Shown here: positions 24,111 to 36,425 of the stretch, piece after piece
How the letters are laid out: the number at the start of each line of letters is the position of its first letter
Numbering within the stretch: position 1 is the first letter of the stretch
NCBI GenBank assembly: GCA_050084515.1
Contig: CM114275.1
Location: 21,452,001 to 21,516,000 of the forward strand
Direction of reading: 5' to 3'
Length of the DNA stretch: 64,000 nt
From: Blasia pusilla
Taxonomy: Eukaryota; Marchantiophyta; Marchantiopsida; Blasiales
The notes under the pieces: model-generated
Databases searched by the model: none
The model's input: the letters and a program-made list of their open reading frames with translations, nothing else
What the model was told of the DNA's origin: nothing
Translations under genes and position numbers: made by a program

Positions 24111-25323
24111 CCGGGTGTTCTTTGGTGCTCAGGTCTCTTGTGTAGATTCTAGCCGCGAAAAAAAGTACAGGTTGGGATGAAGGGTGCAAGCTGTGGTCTG
24201 GGTTGCAAGTTGGCCGTAGGCCTATCACACACACCCTCGCGGGCCTTGTGGGCTAGAAGGTGGGCCTCATGCGGGCCTTGTGGGCAGGCATGCAGGCCGA
24301 CAAGTGGGCGTGTCGCGCACCGCACGAATTGGCAATGGGACTTGACGCGGGTTAGCAAGCCTAGCGCAGGCTCACGGGCTTGGCGAGCTTAAGTGCAGAC
24401 CATGCATATTGGGTATGAATCTAGGCTCAAAACACGCGGGCTACTTACGGGTCAAGAATTGGAGGATTTGGGCTTATTATTGGAGCATTTGGGCTTGGAG
24501 CGAGCTGAGGCTCGGGCCAAGTTGAGAGGATTCATGCAGGCTTAAGTGCATGCGGTTCGTATATGGGATGGTGTGCATATAAGGGAGGATTTTAATCGTT
24601 ATTGAAGGCACTTGAGTAGCTGGAGAAGAAAGTACATGATTAAAATATAGTTGAATAGAGTGGTTTTATCAGGGAGTAGGTTAGTTATAAATGAAACTCG
24701 TTAAATAAGTGTGGATATTATAGGTGGAGAGAGGAAGGATGAATGTTAAAATATAATAGAATAGGGTGGTTGTATTAGAAAATAAGTTAGTTCCAAATTA
24801 AAGTGGTTAAAGAAGTTAGGATAGTTGTAAAAGGATTGGGATTAGGATAGCAAAATAAGATTTTGTAAATGGTGATTGGTGGAAAGGGTTTAGGAATAAA
24901 CAGTAAGTGGGCATAGAAAAAAAAAAAAAAAAACGAAGGGTTCATTCCCTTCCTTCCACCTTTTCCTATATAAACCTGCTCATTTTTTGCATACCCTCAC
25001 AATCTCACTCCTCCCTTCTTGTCTCCCTCTCTCTATTCTTTTGTGGAAGTTGTTTTTCTCCATAGATATGTAAACTTGATAAGTGAGAATATGTTTTGCC
25101 GCTGGATAACCTTGACAATTGAAGGTATCTCAATTATCTAGGTTAGCAAGTTAATCTTGCTTGTTCATAGTGAGTGTTCCAAGATTGTTATTGGAACATT
25201 CATGGCCAATATTTGGTGTAATTCGCATATATTTCACTAGTCGATATATCCTATTATTATACTATAAAATTGTTGAAAATTATCCAAATATTTCTTGGAT
25301 GGCATTAGTATCTACATGTAGTC
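24111..25323. other. Decayed region with short repeats and a core-promoter-like segment
   Basis: 24230-24300 repeats GCGGGCCTTGTGGGC-like units. 24640-24728 and 24746-24833 are a diverged tandem duplication (period about 106 bp), sharing TTAAAATATA, GAATAG-GTGGTT and GTTAGTT in order. A poly-A run lies near 24918-24933. TATATAAA at 24967-24974 is followed by a C/T-rich stretch, as in many plant promoters or LTRs, so this may be the promoter of the hAT gene or an old LTR. No gene was recognised. Confidence 0.45.
24640..24833. repeat. Diverged tandem duplication, period about 106 bp
   Basis: The first unit starts TTAAAATATAGTTGAATAG (24640) and the second TTAAAATATAATAGAATAG (24746). Similarity continues for about 88 bases through GTTAGTT, GTTAAA and GGATA blocks. 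Non-coding and AT-rich. Confidence 0.65.
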
Positions 25324-28059
25324 ATGACTAGAGCCAGAGAACTCCAACAGATTGTCAAGGAGCATTGGGAAGAAGTACAGATGGAAGTGGAACATCAAGA
25401 AAATAGTAGTATAAGTATTGTTCATATTCTGTGAAAACCTATCATAGCACGCGAATGGTGGAGCATTTTACACGAGAGAGACGAAAGATAAAGGGTGGGA
25501 ATCAAGATATTCATCATGCCAAATTATGTGTGAAGGTCCCTCCTAATGTGCAACGGGATCTCCTAAACATGGTACTTGTGAGAAATGGACAAAGAAGGGA
25601 AGGGAGACCCTTAAGTGAAGTGGAGGAGACAACACCATTCCAAATGGGTTTGCAATAGACAAGAAATTTTATTTATGTTGTGTTCAATGTCAATGGGATT
25701 GCGGACATGACATAGAGTGATAGTCTCGATGAATGAAGAGGAGTAGCTGGGCCGAGTTGGATGACTAGTACCACCAGAAAGAAGCAAGCTAACATGAGGT
25801 ATTCTTTCAACATCCAAGGAATAGAAGTTCCAAATGACATGTGGGGGAAATGTTTCTACAAATGTGGAATATCATTCAACATAGTACGGAAGGATGTTGT
25901 TAAGCAAGCAATGTTGGCAACAACAAAGGTAAAGGGTTACTCATGTCCTAGTTATAATTCATTTTGCACCACTCTACTTGAGGAACATGTAGGGAAGGTG
26001 AAGAAAGAAGTGGATGACATATTGGATAATTTGGGTCTGGAGGTCACGATCATTACGGATTCATGGACCAATGTGAGGAGTGAGTCTTTAGTGAACATCA
26101 TGGTCTCGTGTCCACAAGGAGAGGTCATGATCGAGTCGATAGAGACCAAGGGGGAACCCCAAACATCTAAATGGTCGGCATGTCACATAGAGAGGACTAT
26201 CATACGCACAAGTCCAAAGAATATGTTGCAACTTGTGATAGAAAATGCTAGCAATGAGCAAGTAGTAGGGAAACTTATTGAAGCAAAATTTCCTCATATT
26301 GTTTGGGATGGATGTGTATCACATTCTCTTGATTTGGTATGCAGAGAATGGGATAAGTGGCCCTTGGGGAGATTTTTTCACAAGCTCCTGAGATGGAAGT
26401 ATTTGTCAAGAAAAGAACTTGGGTGATGGCCAAATTCATTGAAACCAACCTAGTGAAAAGATGATTGTTGTTTCCTGCAAACACACACTTTGCAACAAAC
26501 TTTATATTTTTGTGACGTGTCTTAGAATGGAGGGAGGTATTCCATGCCATGGTTGCCACAAATACTTTTAGGGAGTATTTCAATCAGAGGAATGCTAGGC
26601 AAAGGAAGAAGGAACGAGAGATTGAGACTATTGTGGCTAATCACGATTTTTGGATAGAAGGTGAAGAATCATTTGTTGCGACTTCGCCAACTATTATTCT
26701 ATTGAAAGAGTGTGATAGTCATAAACCAATAACGGGTATATTTATCACCGTATATTTGAGATAATGGAAGAGAAATTTTCTTTTCCTATAACTCCATGGC
26801 TCGATGTGGATGGAAGAGGTCGCAGTTTTTTGTGACAATGTTCAAAGCTATGGAAATAATTGATGTTATTTCTAGGTGATGGGCACTTATCCACAATAAA
26901 TTACATGCAGTAGGCTACATTCTTGTCCCTTAAAATCTTCTTGATAGTATTCAAGATGTTTATTTAAATGTTGAGTGCAGGAGAGATTTCAAAAAATATT
27001 TGAAAGTCCATACAAAGGGGTGCATGGCCTCAATGTCATCGAGACTAATTCTTATGTAGGTACTTGTTTGCAAGAGTTGGGCAACATTTTGAACCTTCAA
27101 GGACTATTTGTAGATGAGTTTGGTTGGGAAGTCGTCGATTCACTTAGGCCCTCCGATTGGTGGAGCATGCATGGTCAAGGTGTTCCAACACTACGCTCTT
27201 TGGCTAAGTCCATATAAGCACAAGTGGTCTCTTCCTCTTTAGCGGAGAGAAATTGGAGTAGTTATGGTTTTATCCACAATAAGCACCGGAATAAATTGAC
27301 CAATGAGCGTGCAAGGGATTTGGTGTAGATATACACAAACTCAAGGTTTATAGACAAGGGTGCTTTGCAAAAATCAAGACAAGCATTATTATACGAGCAA
27401 GGTTGCATGTGGACAAAGTCCGTGTCCGTGAACATGTCCATTTCTGTGGACTTATGTCCGTCCTATGGAAGGACTTGTCCGTATGGGCCCCACCTTTCCC
27501 TTCTTTCTCATTCCCCTTACTTGCCTTCGTGTTCCATATTCCCCCATTTCTTCCTCCCTCCATCTCCACACCCTCCTCATTCATTGCTCCTCTCATCTTT
27601 GCATTGCCTTTCATCATGGACTAAAAGTATGGATCCCACCTCTTAGAACCCATGTCCGTGGATATGTTCAGACTTGTCCGTCCAAGTCCGTCCTAAGGAA
27701 GGACTTGTCCATTTTTGTGCAACCATGTATACGAGCAATACTTCTCCAAAAGGGATGGACAAGAACAAGCTGGAAAGGTGGTAGAAGATGGTAGTGAGCC
27801 TACCTTACATGCAAGAAACCATGATGGTAATCATGAAGATAACCTCAACTTGCAAGATGAGGACCTAGAGGATGTGGATGTGCTATGTGGAATATATGGC
27901 ACGGAAGGGAGGCATGATTCCCATATGCATATAGGCAACACTGGAAATTTTAACTTAGAGGAGTCTGTGTGTCGTCCGAGCCTTAGCCCTCAAGGAAGAG
28001 ACAAAGATGATTATGTAATAGAAAGTTGGATTCGAGAGCACGAGGAAGAGCAAAAATAG
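25324..28059 (+). pseudogene. hAT-like transposase pseudogene (BED / DUF659 / dimerisation type)
   Basis: Encodes a cut-and-paste transposase related to plant hAT elements. In order: a BED-finger remnant with KIKGG and CVKVPPNVQRDLL (about 25480-25570); a 221-codon open frame (25761-26426) with CFYKCGISFNIVR, YNSFCTTLLEE and TDSWTNVRSESLVN, which is a DUF659 domain with its first catalytic-type Asp; broken middle parts (AMVATNTFREYF, HDFWIEG); and the C-terminal hAT dimerisation block with WWSMHGQGVPTLRSLAKS then SSSLAERNWSSYGFIHN (about 27150-27330). A stop (TAG) follows RDLV. The acidic tail (27728-28059) is split off by the MITE at 27398-27727. Many frameshifts; no element termini assigned. 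Inactive. Confidence 0.85.
27390..27735. mobile_element. hAT-type MITE, copy B (27398-27727), with 8-bp target duplication
   Basis: The element runs from CAAGGTTGC (27398) to GCAACCATG (27727), 330 bp. It is flanked by a perfect 8-bp duplication TATACGAG (27390-27397 and 27728-27735). Its arms pair with those of copy A. It sits within the tail of the hAT-like transposase gene. Element plus one duplication copy is 338 bases, exactly the phase shift separating the frames before (LLYEQ) and after (YFSKRDG), so it interrupted a once continuous frame. Non-coding; its interior is C/T-rich. Confidence 0.88.
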
Positions 28060-29859
28060 TGGACTTCAATCCAAGTGAATACAAGTAGCATTTCTGCTAA
28101 CATTACATACAACCCTTGCATTGTCACACTTGTAGGAATTCTGAATTATTCCAATGAGTCTAGTAAACCACGAAGGGATTCTCCTCCACAATCACTAGTA
28201 AAAAATAGGCTATTGTAAGCCCATATGTATGTGACTCATGTTGATTCATGATGAGACAAGAATTGGGAATTGTAATTTAAAGTTTACCATTTTTAATTCC
28301 CACTTTCGATGGTTATTTGGAGATTTTTTTTTTTTTTTCTGATTCTTGAGATCCAAATGCATATTGTGACAAAGTTGCATGATTTATGCATTCCATTTTG
28401 GAGAGAAGAATCGAAAAAGAAGGAAGAAAGAGAAATAGGGAACATGTAAATAATGGATTTATTCTTGTTGTTGTACATGTGTCTTTTGATATTTTCTTGA
28501 ACATATGGGCTCGCCATTCCATGGAAACTTGACCTTTCTAATAATCCTTCTCTCTTCATAGTGACTACTTATTTGCGGCAATGCATCTTAGTGGCTTTAC
28601 AACATGCACAAGCGTTGGCATTACTATGTCGAGCCAAAGTGATTTTCAAGCACTCACATCATCGTCCATTCACATTTGACCAACCACAAGTGTTCTTGCC
28701 AAATTTGTTTCAAACTATTAATCATGTAATTCTTGAGTTGGATTTTTCTTTGACTTGCTACCGTTTTCTTTTTGCGTTTAACTATGTATTTCATGACTCC
28801 TTTTAATGTTTTTGCTTTTCTATGTCTTCTTTTAAAATTCATTTTTGTAATAAAAAGGATTTCATGTTCTTATCTCCCGTGCCTATAACATTCGAAAGTA
28901 TGCATGGAAATTTTAGCTCTAAGCATAAGCAACCTGCTTGTTTTCTTCATGGGGATTGAAGAGGAAAAAGGATGTTGGATATGCCTAACTACGGTTACTT
29001 GGGGGGCAGCAAGTGGTGCTAGAGATATGAAGATGTGAAAGAAACGTACATAAGTGGATAGTTAGAGGGGGTCGGAATCTCAATGCTTCATGAACAAAAA
29101 ATGAGTTAGGCAGATCTAATTTATAGAAATGTGGGAGAAAAAAAACGACAAATTAACAATGACGGGTGTCCTAAACCCACCTACAGTGACTTGCATGTGA
29201 GCCTAGATGTAACTTTTCATGAAGGCTTCTCAGTAACCAGGTTTAGTTACTACTTACATGTGAAAACGTAGAGGTAACTTTTATGGAGGGCAGCTTATTA
29301 ACCACGGTTAGTTACTGCTGGCATGTGGGGGACGGTGCCAGGGCATCAGAGTCCCAAAAGTAGTGGCGGTCCTCGTCTCAGGTGCTGCGCCGCGCTGCCA
29401 TCGTCGGATGGGCCATCTATCTCGGCACCTCTTGCCGTGCTGAGCCTGCTTTTAGCGTACCCTTCCCGTAAAACGACAGGAGATCCGCAACAACTTTGTC
29501 CCTTGCGCGAACGGGAACCTCCTCGTATCCCTCACGATTAGAGTTGGTGGGTGGGCCACAAGAAACCATAAAAGCTTGTTCGCTTCCATTAGATCGTGGG
29601 CTTCCCATACGAAGTTCTACGATTTCGAAAGAAAAAGAAAAAAGCGAGTCGGAATTAAAGTGGACGAGAACAAATTTAAGACATGGATAAGGAAAGAGTC
29701 AAGGAGTTCCAAATGGAGAGTTTCTTTTCTTTATTTGTAGAAAGTTTCCAGGTTTGAACAAGCAGACAGTGTATTTGTGGAAAATTAGGTGGTATTACAC
29801 AATTGAATTCTACTTCTGCGTATTTGGCCCTCGATAAACCTCATCACCATAAGTAAATA
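28060..29859. other. No gene recognised; contains a 64-bp tandem repeat
   Basis: AT-rich to about 29150, with T-runs near 28327-28340. A frame at 28561-28806 (+, 81 codons) is not recognised. The tandem repeat at 29202-29328 is listed separately. The G+C-richer stretch 29320-29700 has short open frames on both strands without motifs. Confidence 0.4.
29202..29328. repeat. Tandem repeat, two units of about 64 bp
   Basis: Units 29202-29265 and 29266-29328 share the order GTAGA/TAGATGTAACTTTT, then GGC-GCTTA/TCTCAGTAACC, then GGTTTAGTTACT or GGTTAGTTACTG, then CATGTG. A partial third end (GTGACTTGCATGTG) precedes unit 1. Non-coding. Confidence 0.65.
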
Positions 29860-30007
29860 CTAGTATAAGCCTCATGGCATAATCTCTTCTCACAATTCTT
29901 AAATGTCATTTTAAATCAATCTTGAGTGATCCTATTGGCCTAGTGTCAAGAGGAGAGGAGTTCACAACATGAACATCTAATTGGGACACTCTCCAATAAT
30001 ATATAGA
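29860..30007 (-). mobile_element. Candidate miniature non-autonomous Helitron (148 bp)
   Basis: Read on the - strand it starts TCTATATATTATTGG (30007 downward) after an A, and ends ATGCCATGAGGCTTATACTAG (29860) followed by T. The last 13 bases closely match those of the element at 2963-3132 (GGGCTTCATACTAG versus AGGCTTATACTAG). A weak hairpin (GCC-TCAT-GGC) precedes the end, and a better one (GTTCA...TGAAC) lies inside. The two elements share ends but not interiors, as expected for independent non-autonomous members of one family. Confidence 0.6.
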
Positions 30008-33000
30008 TTAAAAAATGAATAGCATTGGAATCTCTTAAACCAACTTGCCCTTCTTATCCCCTAAAACAAAAAGTTCTTATGTTGATTAATAGGGGGTACT
30101 ATGGTTTAGGCACACAAGTGAAAGCACCGACTCGAGAAACCAGTATGCAGCCCGATTTGGATTTTTAAAGAGGTTCGGGAAGAGGGTTCGGAGAAGACCT
30201 ATCCTAACACGGCACAAAGAAACTCCGGGAGATTAACATTAGTTGCGGGAAGAGATGAAGGCACAAAAGCAACAGACTAAAGGCGCTTTAAGTTCCGAGG
30301 TGGAATTAGTAGGGCACCGCGTGGAGAAGAACAAAGAGACTACGGCGTGAAGAAGAACGGAGGAGAGACTAATTAATATTGACACTGGGAGTAATTGGTT
30401 ATGAAAGGACAAAATTCAATCGGATGACTAAAAATTTACATCAAATGTCATCGAAGGGTTGAGAAAGGTGCATAATAACTTGTATTCTTCATCCTTTGCA
30501 ATTGGGGCTTCATTATTGTAGGAGTTGTAATAAATGTTGTTCATATGGCACAAACATTAAAAATACAAATACTTACCAAATTTCTATCCATGCATATCAA
30601 ATTACACCTCACCGAAGTACCTTGTTTCTCATTCGAGGCAACTTTGGGATAGATGTATTTGAATAGCTTAAATACTTACATTAGGGGGTGTAAAAAATGA
30701 TCATGGTTAGAACTACCCGGGTGAAACCGTGAAGGTGTCAAGCTTGGGACTCGCCCTGATTTGTGTCCAAAAGAAGAGGAGGCGGATATTTTACAATCAG
30801 ACACATTGAGTGGTCTATAAATACTTCTAAATCACACACCCACGTACTTATGGCCAAAAAAAGTCAGTGAAAGGAGGAGCGGGGAATTCGGAGGCTCCCG
30901 GGGGTACCAAAATGGGAAGCTTGAGGAGCTACCCATTTCTCAGCCAATAAAAATCCCTTTGGGACAATTTTGGGGGATCTTTAACACCCCCTCTAGATAT
31001 TCAACCACATTTAGGTTGCATTCTTGAGTCAGAGTTGAGCACAAGGTCTAACGGTCTCCAACCTCTATCAATATCAATGTGTTAACCCATCCAATAGTCA
31101 TTGCTTTTATAATAGTTAGTTTTATGAGTATTGCATTGCTCGTCCATGTGATGCACTAGTTGGATTTGCAAAGAACTCTATTACGCACCTTTTCTTCTTT
31201 TACTAATTGTGAATTTCCACTTGAGAAGACCCTTACAGTCTTAATATGGTACAGATAGCGTGCTGAATTTCATAATGGGGTGATTGTGTTTAATGATTCT
31301 AATTTGTACTATGCATATGTGTTGCATGAGTAAAAATACCCTTTATCTAGATTAGATTTCTTATGCACCTTACCTACTCAGACAATGTGAGTGTCTGGGT
31401 AGAGCTAAGAAGTACTCCTCTTTTGATACAACCCTAAACAAGATGATAAATAAAATAAAAACTCTTTACAATTATAAAATAAAATAAGAATCCCCCTTCC
31501 CCAAAATATACTATGTATGATTCTAATTTTCCTTTTCTTAAAAATGGGAATTAGAATCACCTTGAATAATCCATAAAAAATTGAACAAGAAACTCAAATA
31601 CTTTACTATTTTTTAATTATAAAAAAATAGAGAAGACACCGATTCTCCAAAGATTTGAGAGATTGTTTGAAACATGTTTAGAGTCTTATGATGAGTCACT
31701 AGACACTAGAAAAGCATGATGTAGAGCGTTTTACAAGCGGATTATAATTTATTACGTCATGTCCTCATACCTCCCTTGTTTTCCATTAGGGTTTCTTGGG
31801 CCTCCTCCAGTTTTCCTCTTTACAAATTTTCATTACGCCCCAACTGCTAGGCCGTATTAATCAGTTTTTTCACTGCTATTGCCACGTATTCTGGTTTCAC
31901 TTAGGCGCTAAGTCGTTTTGAAGTGCAGAGGGTGCAAAATGCAAGTTAATCCATGGTGATTTCTCAACCGTTCAATGTGAATGGAGGTGTGAGCCAAAAT
32001 AAAGACATTTTGACTCATTCTACTCCGTGTTAGTATCTGTCTACTCTTCCACTCTAAAGTTTATTTTCTATTTGAGTAAGTGATAGTGCCTCTCCATACA
32101 CTGTTATTCTCTTCATGCCATGTTAGTATTTCCATCAACTCCTTTTTCGTCCTTGAACACGCCGCGATGCCGAGTTAAGATTCTTTTAATATTCTATCGA
32201 GCATAGAATTTTTTTTTAAAACCACATTACCGTGCCCATAGTGATTACGCGAATATAATATTTTGACAGCAAACTTACTCTCATGAATGAAACTTTAGGA
32301 GAGTCATAGTTTCTGAATCCAAATGCTCTTGGCGATGTTTATGGCCCCAACTATAGTCGAGCCCCAAGTGCAGAGGTTGCAAAATACAAGTTATTCTGCA
32401 ACTTCCTCACCCGTCCGATGAGATCCAATGTGAACTTTTTAACGTCTGATAATTTTTGTCCTTTCCAAACCAATTACTCCCCCGTGTTAGTATTAATTAG
32501 TCTTTGTTCTTCTCCACATCCTACTATTCTTCTTCGTGTTGCCCTTTCTTCCAGCTGTGTTAGTCTTCCAGGCTTCTTCCCCGTAGTGTTAATCTTTCGG
32601 ATGTCTTCCCGCCGTGTTAATCTTCTCACTAGTGGTCTTCTCCCAACCCTCATCCCAAACCCAAGGGCTGCATGCATACTGGTAGGCATTAATAATGTGG
32701 AGCGCTCCACAATATTAATGCATCAAAGAGATACCATGTGTTTACTATATTCAATTGGGGGTTCCAGTACAAGGCTTGGCTAGTGCCGACATTCTTTGTA
32801 AAGTCTGCCAACAGATTTTGAGAATTTCTGAATGAATTTATAGTTAACCAGTGAGAAAAATCTAGTGATCAGAAACCAGCTGTTTAGTTAGAAAATTGAT
32901 GGCAATTTCGAAGAAATATTACCGAATTAAAATTTCAAACATCGTATATTTTTCGGGGAAGAATGAGTCTGCCAAATGGAGCCATACGTATTTCCATGGG

Positions 33001-33290
33001 ACTTGGGTTCGTGCTAGGGTAATAGGGTACCTTAACTAGTTCCAAACCTTATCTATGGCATTAATGGAATAAAAAACCGGGCATCCAACTAAATTCTTGC
33101 AAGAGAGTTGAGGGAGTAAACGGGAGACTTGCCATTTTCTCCGGGAAATGCCGAGCAATCATCTATGTACCGGCGATAATCAGAATAGGAAAAAATACCG
33201 CATGAACACTCATTAGACCCATGAGAAGTCGGGAGAGAGCTGGCTACTTTTAGGGCTTGATTCCATGCGCGTAAGGTCGCGGCGACCATA
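30008..33290. other. Decayed repeats, no gene recognised
   Basis: Low-complexity AT-rich sequence with dense stops. Contains the diverged duplication 31921/32366 listed separately and a small C/T-rich repeat at about 32540-32640 in which GTGTTAGTCTT / GTGTTAATCTT recurs about every 30 bases after a CTTCTTCC-like run. No TE protein motif was seen. Confidence 0.4.
31921..32620. repeat. Diverged direct repeat, spacing about 445 bp
   Basis: AAGTGCAGAGGGTGCAAAAT at 31921 and AAGTGCAGAGGTTGCAAAAT at 32366 start two copies. In both, CAAGTTA, a TCA-CCGT-CAATGTGAA segment and CCGTGTTAGTAT follow in the same order. Copies have many indels. Possibly two LTR-like or tandem units; no coding content. Confidence 0.6.
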
Positions 33291-36216
33291 GAGCATCAAC
33301 GATTTGTCTGCACCCAAAAGTTTTGGATGCAGAACTGGCCCACGTCCTCACGACCCATTTAATGGAAATCCGTTAGTAGGTAGGTGAGACCGGTAGTTTT
33401 ATCTCATGAACCGGTTGGATAATTTCTTTTACCCTGAAAATGGGTGGCCGTGACCTCCTTAAAGAATACCCATATGCCTAAAACAAAATTAGATAGATGA
33501 AAAATACTAGCCGACCCCGGTCCGTCGAACGAACTCGGCATAATTTACACATCCAAGGACTCTATATTCTCCACGACACGATTGCTATATTGCCCCCGGC
33601 CGGGTGTTTCCTGACTATTTGAGTCCCCTTCTAAACTTCCGATGAGTCCCCTGACTCCCCTCCCCTGGACTCCCGAGTCCCGAGGAGTCCTTGCACTAGG
33701 GACGACCTCTGCAGTAACTGTTGTTGGCGGGACCGAAGAACAACAATTAGGGACTTAACCACCAAGGACACCAGCCGACCGGTACGCGAAGCTCGGCCAG
33801 GCGGCCTCCACGATTTCCGTGCTTCCACGTGCCGGTGCGCTGTCCAGTTCACGTACTCCGTTACGGCCCTTAACTCGTCAGTTTCCCCCTTCGTTATATT
33901 GGTTGAACCCAGCGTCATAGGGCTAACCGTAGTCCGAAACGTAGGACAGACGACCGCTCCCCTCTACACGAGTGCCGTGCTTCCGGTACCGGTCCGTGGT
34001 CTACATCACGCAATCAGCCACGGCCGTTAACTCGGCCTTGGAAGTAAGGAACCGGGGACTGGCCCGACCGGGGGCCCAACTGCGGTTCGGTCTGGTGCCG
34101 AATAATATCTATAATCCGGAACCGTACGTGCCCTTCGTTTGTTCAGGCGGAGACAGACCAGTGGAATAGAAGGAAAAAAAGGCAATAACCTCTCCGGAGT
34201 CTGGATTCTGGATTCTGGAACCAAGCGGTCTGGACTGGATGTAGGCTATGTGTCATGTGTGTTGGTCTACTCGTCGAGCACCGCACTCGTCAACTACTTG
34301 CTTGCGTATAGAGCAGGGACGCCGATGGAACGCAACGCACGTCTGGTCGTTAAGGTCTGCAGTTCTTGTGCAGTGCGGAGACGGGATGGAATTCGTCCAG
34401 TTGAAATCGGATGGAGAGATTGTGGATACGGCCGCTGGAGCCCGACCAACTCTACCGCCACAGGTAGAGGAGGGAGAGGGATGAGGGAGTCGGCCAAATG
34501 GCAAACAAACGGTACAGCGCACCATGCTTCTGTGCAGTGTGTGTTGCTGGGATTCGCGCTAGTGGGAAATTGAGGATGGGGTCAGGAATCTGGTTGGCAG
34601 CTTAGACCCGGTGAGACCACGATGAATTAATTCTTAGACGGGCGTCGTCGTGTAGCGAAGCAAGGTTGGCCTGAGCAGACTGACTCGGATCGTTTCCCAG
34701 GGCGGGTTATCCGGGTCACTGGTGAAGAGTCTGAAGACACGCCTGCCGTGATCTTCAGATCCTTCAGGCTTGAACTTTGTTTAGAATTCTTCTAGATTCG
34801 AGAATGAGGTCGGCTCGCCGGTGCGCGCGTTGTCAGCCAGCTATGTGCGCTCCTGCATCCAGAGCAGGTAGTGGTCCAAATCGAGGCTTCACGCACCGTC
34901 GCCACCACTCGTAGCGCCTTTGACCTGGCGTAGGTCAATTTTGTTTCCGCTCCGCTCGGTCTGGTCCATTCCAGGCTGAGACTGACCAACGGCTCCGTTG
35001 GCATGCCATGACTTCTACAATGAACGCACACAAGGCTCCCTAACGATGGCAGCTGTTGCGCGCCATCCGAATTTTGCGCAGGCCAGGCAGCTGCCGCTGT
35101 TTGGCTATCACAATGAGAAATCCGAGTCCGCTTTGAGGTTTGTGTATCAATCGCTTCCGTCCCAGATTTATAGGGTATTACGTAGACCGCAGATCCCGGC
35201 AGGGGAACGCCGCTCCAGATCCATAAGGTTCGGGAAAACTCTATCCGGAGGCGGGAAAAGTTTATGGACTCGACTAATGAACGCTTTGTTTTGTCAGTAT
35301 TTACCCCACGAGAACCTGATTGTTATAATAAGTGGGAAACGTGTAAGGAATTGTGTTGTAAGGCTGCCTCGTATGCTCGCAAGAGTGTGTCGGTCCTACC
35401 CATCATGATTCCAACCTTTCTGAACGAAGTTCGAGACTCGAGATTTTGTCAACTGTACCTGAATCTAATCTAGTGAAGATATTATGGGGTGCATGCCCAT
35501 CGGTATAATCATGACTTTTCCTCTATCCGTTGCCAAACCACGGGTTACCCAGATGTTGGTGAGGTGGTGCTACTGGGTGGCCACGGTAATGTTCCGATGA
35601 TCTCCATTTCACGAAGGTAAAAACGGGACTGATTTCTTCAAGCTTTTGGATGGATCTTAGGTTCTGCATTCCTGCACGATGAGAGTAATTATAGTTTCCA
35701 TGTGTGCATGAGCTCTTCATCTGTACGATTGGAATGCGAAAGCTCGGTTCGTAATCTGCGGGTGGAAAAAATGGATGTATGCGACAATCGTAGATTCGTG
35801 CATTCTGATACCAATCCGAATCTTCTTTTTGGAATCCATAATCATTTGGCATATTCTCAGTAAAATATTAACTTGGAGATGCTATGTATTTTTTACCGAC
35901 TTCCAACCTAATCTCAATTATCTGTCAAGTTGAGGCGCTCTACCAAGTCACTCACTTGCGAATAAGACGATCCATTCACGGAAACAAGACCTTGATTAGC
36001 AGCATCTTGCGCATCTGCACCAAGTGAACAGCTCGTCAATCTCGGGCTATCCACCGATTCTCATTCAGTTTGTGGCCTCACATCGAAATTGCATGAATCG
36101 GCCTCCATCAGCAATTCTCATTGGCAATCTTGTTAAGGTAGATTTCATTAGCATAGGTTCCATTGTCGTCTGTGGTTTTGGGAGCTTATGACGAGACCCA
36201 ACGTGTTCACCAACGC

Positions 36217-36425
36217 GTGAACTGACGGCAGCTCCAACTAACTTCACATTCACGCGCACACTCTGCACAAGTACAGTGGAAATTGCATGCACTAATACAT
36301 GAACTGACGGCATGTCCAACTTTACCCGCACTCTGAACCAGCGCACATTCAACAATTCCAGCACTATAGACAGTGAAATCGCATACAATAATACAGGAAC
36401 TGACTGCAGTGATCCATGGCCAACT
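36217..36425. repeat. Degenerate tandem repeat, about three units of 80-95 bp
   Basis: GAACTGACGGCA / GAACTGACTGCA recurs near 36219, 36300 and 36390, each followed by a CCAACTxx-TTTAC/TTCAC segment. CACTCTG-AC and GTGxAAAT-GCATxCA-TAATACA recur between the units. Diverged and non-coding. Confidence 0.55.

Noticed and set aside
25324-25440. MTRARELQQ start as a Gypsy polyprotein beginning
   Set aside because: The short frame is followed by a BED/DUF659 hAT transposase, not gag or pol, and no LTR pair was found. Treated as hAT 5' sequence.
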